Assembly: GCA_036389695.1 (NCBI GenBank)
Contig: DASVWG010000351.1
Location: forward strand, 1-5,829
Source: JALZHR01 sp036389695
Lineage (GTDB): Bacteria > Acidobacteriota > Blastocatellia > Pyrinomonadales > Pyrinomonadaceae
Reading direction: 5' to 3'
Length of the DNA: 5,829 nucleotides
Part shown: piece after piece, positions 5,545-5,829 of the stretch
Layout: the number at the start of each line of letters is the position of its first letter
How positions within the stretch are numbered: the first letter of the stretch is position 1
Translations under genes and position numbers: made by a program
The notes under the pieces: generated by a model
What the model was told of the DNA's origin: nothing
Database searches by the model: none
Seen by the model: only the letters and a program-made list of their open reading frames with translations

Positions 5545-5829
5545 TAATCATCGCGCCATTCGTCGACGTCTTCGCGGATATACATCTGGAAGCGCGAAAT
5601 GTCCAGATAGCGAAAGACGACGTTGCCGTTTTTGTCCGGCGCAAAACCGGTCAGATACGGATACCAGATTTGATATGTGACCGACTGCGAGATAAAAATT
5701 CCGCCGACGTCTTCGACCAGAATTCTTTCCGCTTCCTGATAAAGGCTTATTCGTTTCTGCTCATCAATTTCGCCGCCTGCCTGCGTGACCAGCGCGTCAA
5801 ATTTATCGTTGCGCCAGGCGTGTCGCGGC
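5544..5829 (-). CDS. Peptide ABC transporter substrate-binding protein (family 5, OppA/DppA-like), C-terminal part
   Basis: I translated the 94 C-terminal residues by hand from the minus strand. The frame is open from the right edge to a TAG stop at 5544-5546, and the N-terminus lies outside the window. The fragment has the usual tail of family 5 binding proteins: a W-R-N-D-K-F-D-A-L segment near its start, then Y-Q-E-A-E-R-I-L-V-E-D, then I-F-I-S and Y-P-Y-L-T-G. These match the conserved W-x-N-x-x-[FY]-D, LY-x-x-AE-x-[IL]L and pYL-x-G pattern of that family. Family members are exported or lipid-anchored and deliver peptides or similar solutes to the OppB/OppC permease. Its position directly ahead of two Opp-type ATPases fits this role. 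The very end is acidic (D-V-D-E-W-R-D-D). The signal peptide and ligand-binding residues are not visible, so the substrate cannot be inferred. The first base of the stop anticodon triplet (5544) is also the end of a heptamer inverted-repeat arm. Confidence 0.88.
   Translation of the reverse strand, partial: PRHAWRNDKFDALVTQAGGEIDEQKRISLYQEAERILVEDVGGIFISQSVTYQIWYPYLTGFAPDKNGNVVFRYLDISRFQMYIREDVDEWRDD

Overview
All the genes in this window lie on the minus strand, so transcription runs from high to low coordinates. Most of the window is a peptide-type (Opp/Dpp) ABC importer cluster. In transcription order it holds the C-terminal end of a family 5 solute-binding protein (5544-5829, cut by the right edge), an OppD-type ATPase (4457-5425), an OppF-type ATPase (3384-4349), three genes that are not transporter genes, and an OppB-type permease (35-976). 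The partner permease OppC is not seen and would be expected beyond the left edge. The order A-D-F-(cargo)-B differs from the textbook A-B-C-D-F order. The parts would make one importer: the binding protein captures peptide outside the membrane, OppB with the missing OppC forms the channel, and OppD/OppF power it.

The cargo between OppF and OppB is a 301-residue protein I do not recognise (2298-3203), a GNAT acetyltransferase resembling streptothricin acetyltransferases (1652-2224), and a RimJ/RimL-type GNAT acetyltransferase (1120-1644). The unknown gene is the only one with a clear Shine-Dalgarno sequence. It also has a candidate promoter, so the cargo may be a separately expressed block that entered the operon.

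The most unusual content is between the genes. Three junctions (binding protein/oppD, oppD/oppF, acetyltransferase/oppB) each carry an array of 7-base tandem repeats arranged as a long perfect inverted repeat with arms of 23-24 bases. The heptamer differs at each junction but the architecture is the same. The gene-end arm starts at or overlaps the stop codon of the upstream gene, and the other arm or array ends 7-15 bases before the next start codon. In the sense direction each gene-end arm puts stop codons 7 bases apart, so all three frames are closed within about 20 bases. A fourth partial copy follows the oppB stop at the left edge. The junctions on either side of the unknown gene have none. 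No hairpin is followed by a U-tract, so they look like intercistronic RNA elements or a dispersed repeat family rather than terminators.

The organism cannot be named from this window. Moderate GC, frequent GCG/CGC codons, few Shine-Dalgarno sequences and heptamer-rich gaps suggest a diderm bacterium of an under-studied phylum. Acidobacteriota is a low-confidence guess. Heptamer repeats are also known from filamentous cyanobacteria (STRR sequences). No RNA genes, CRISPR arrays, transposases or intrinsic terminators were found, and no gene-free stretch exceeds 300 bases.
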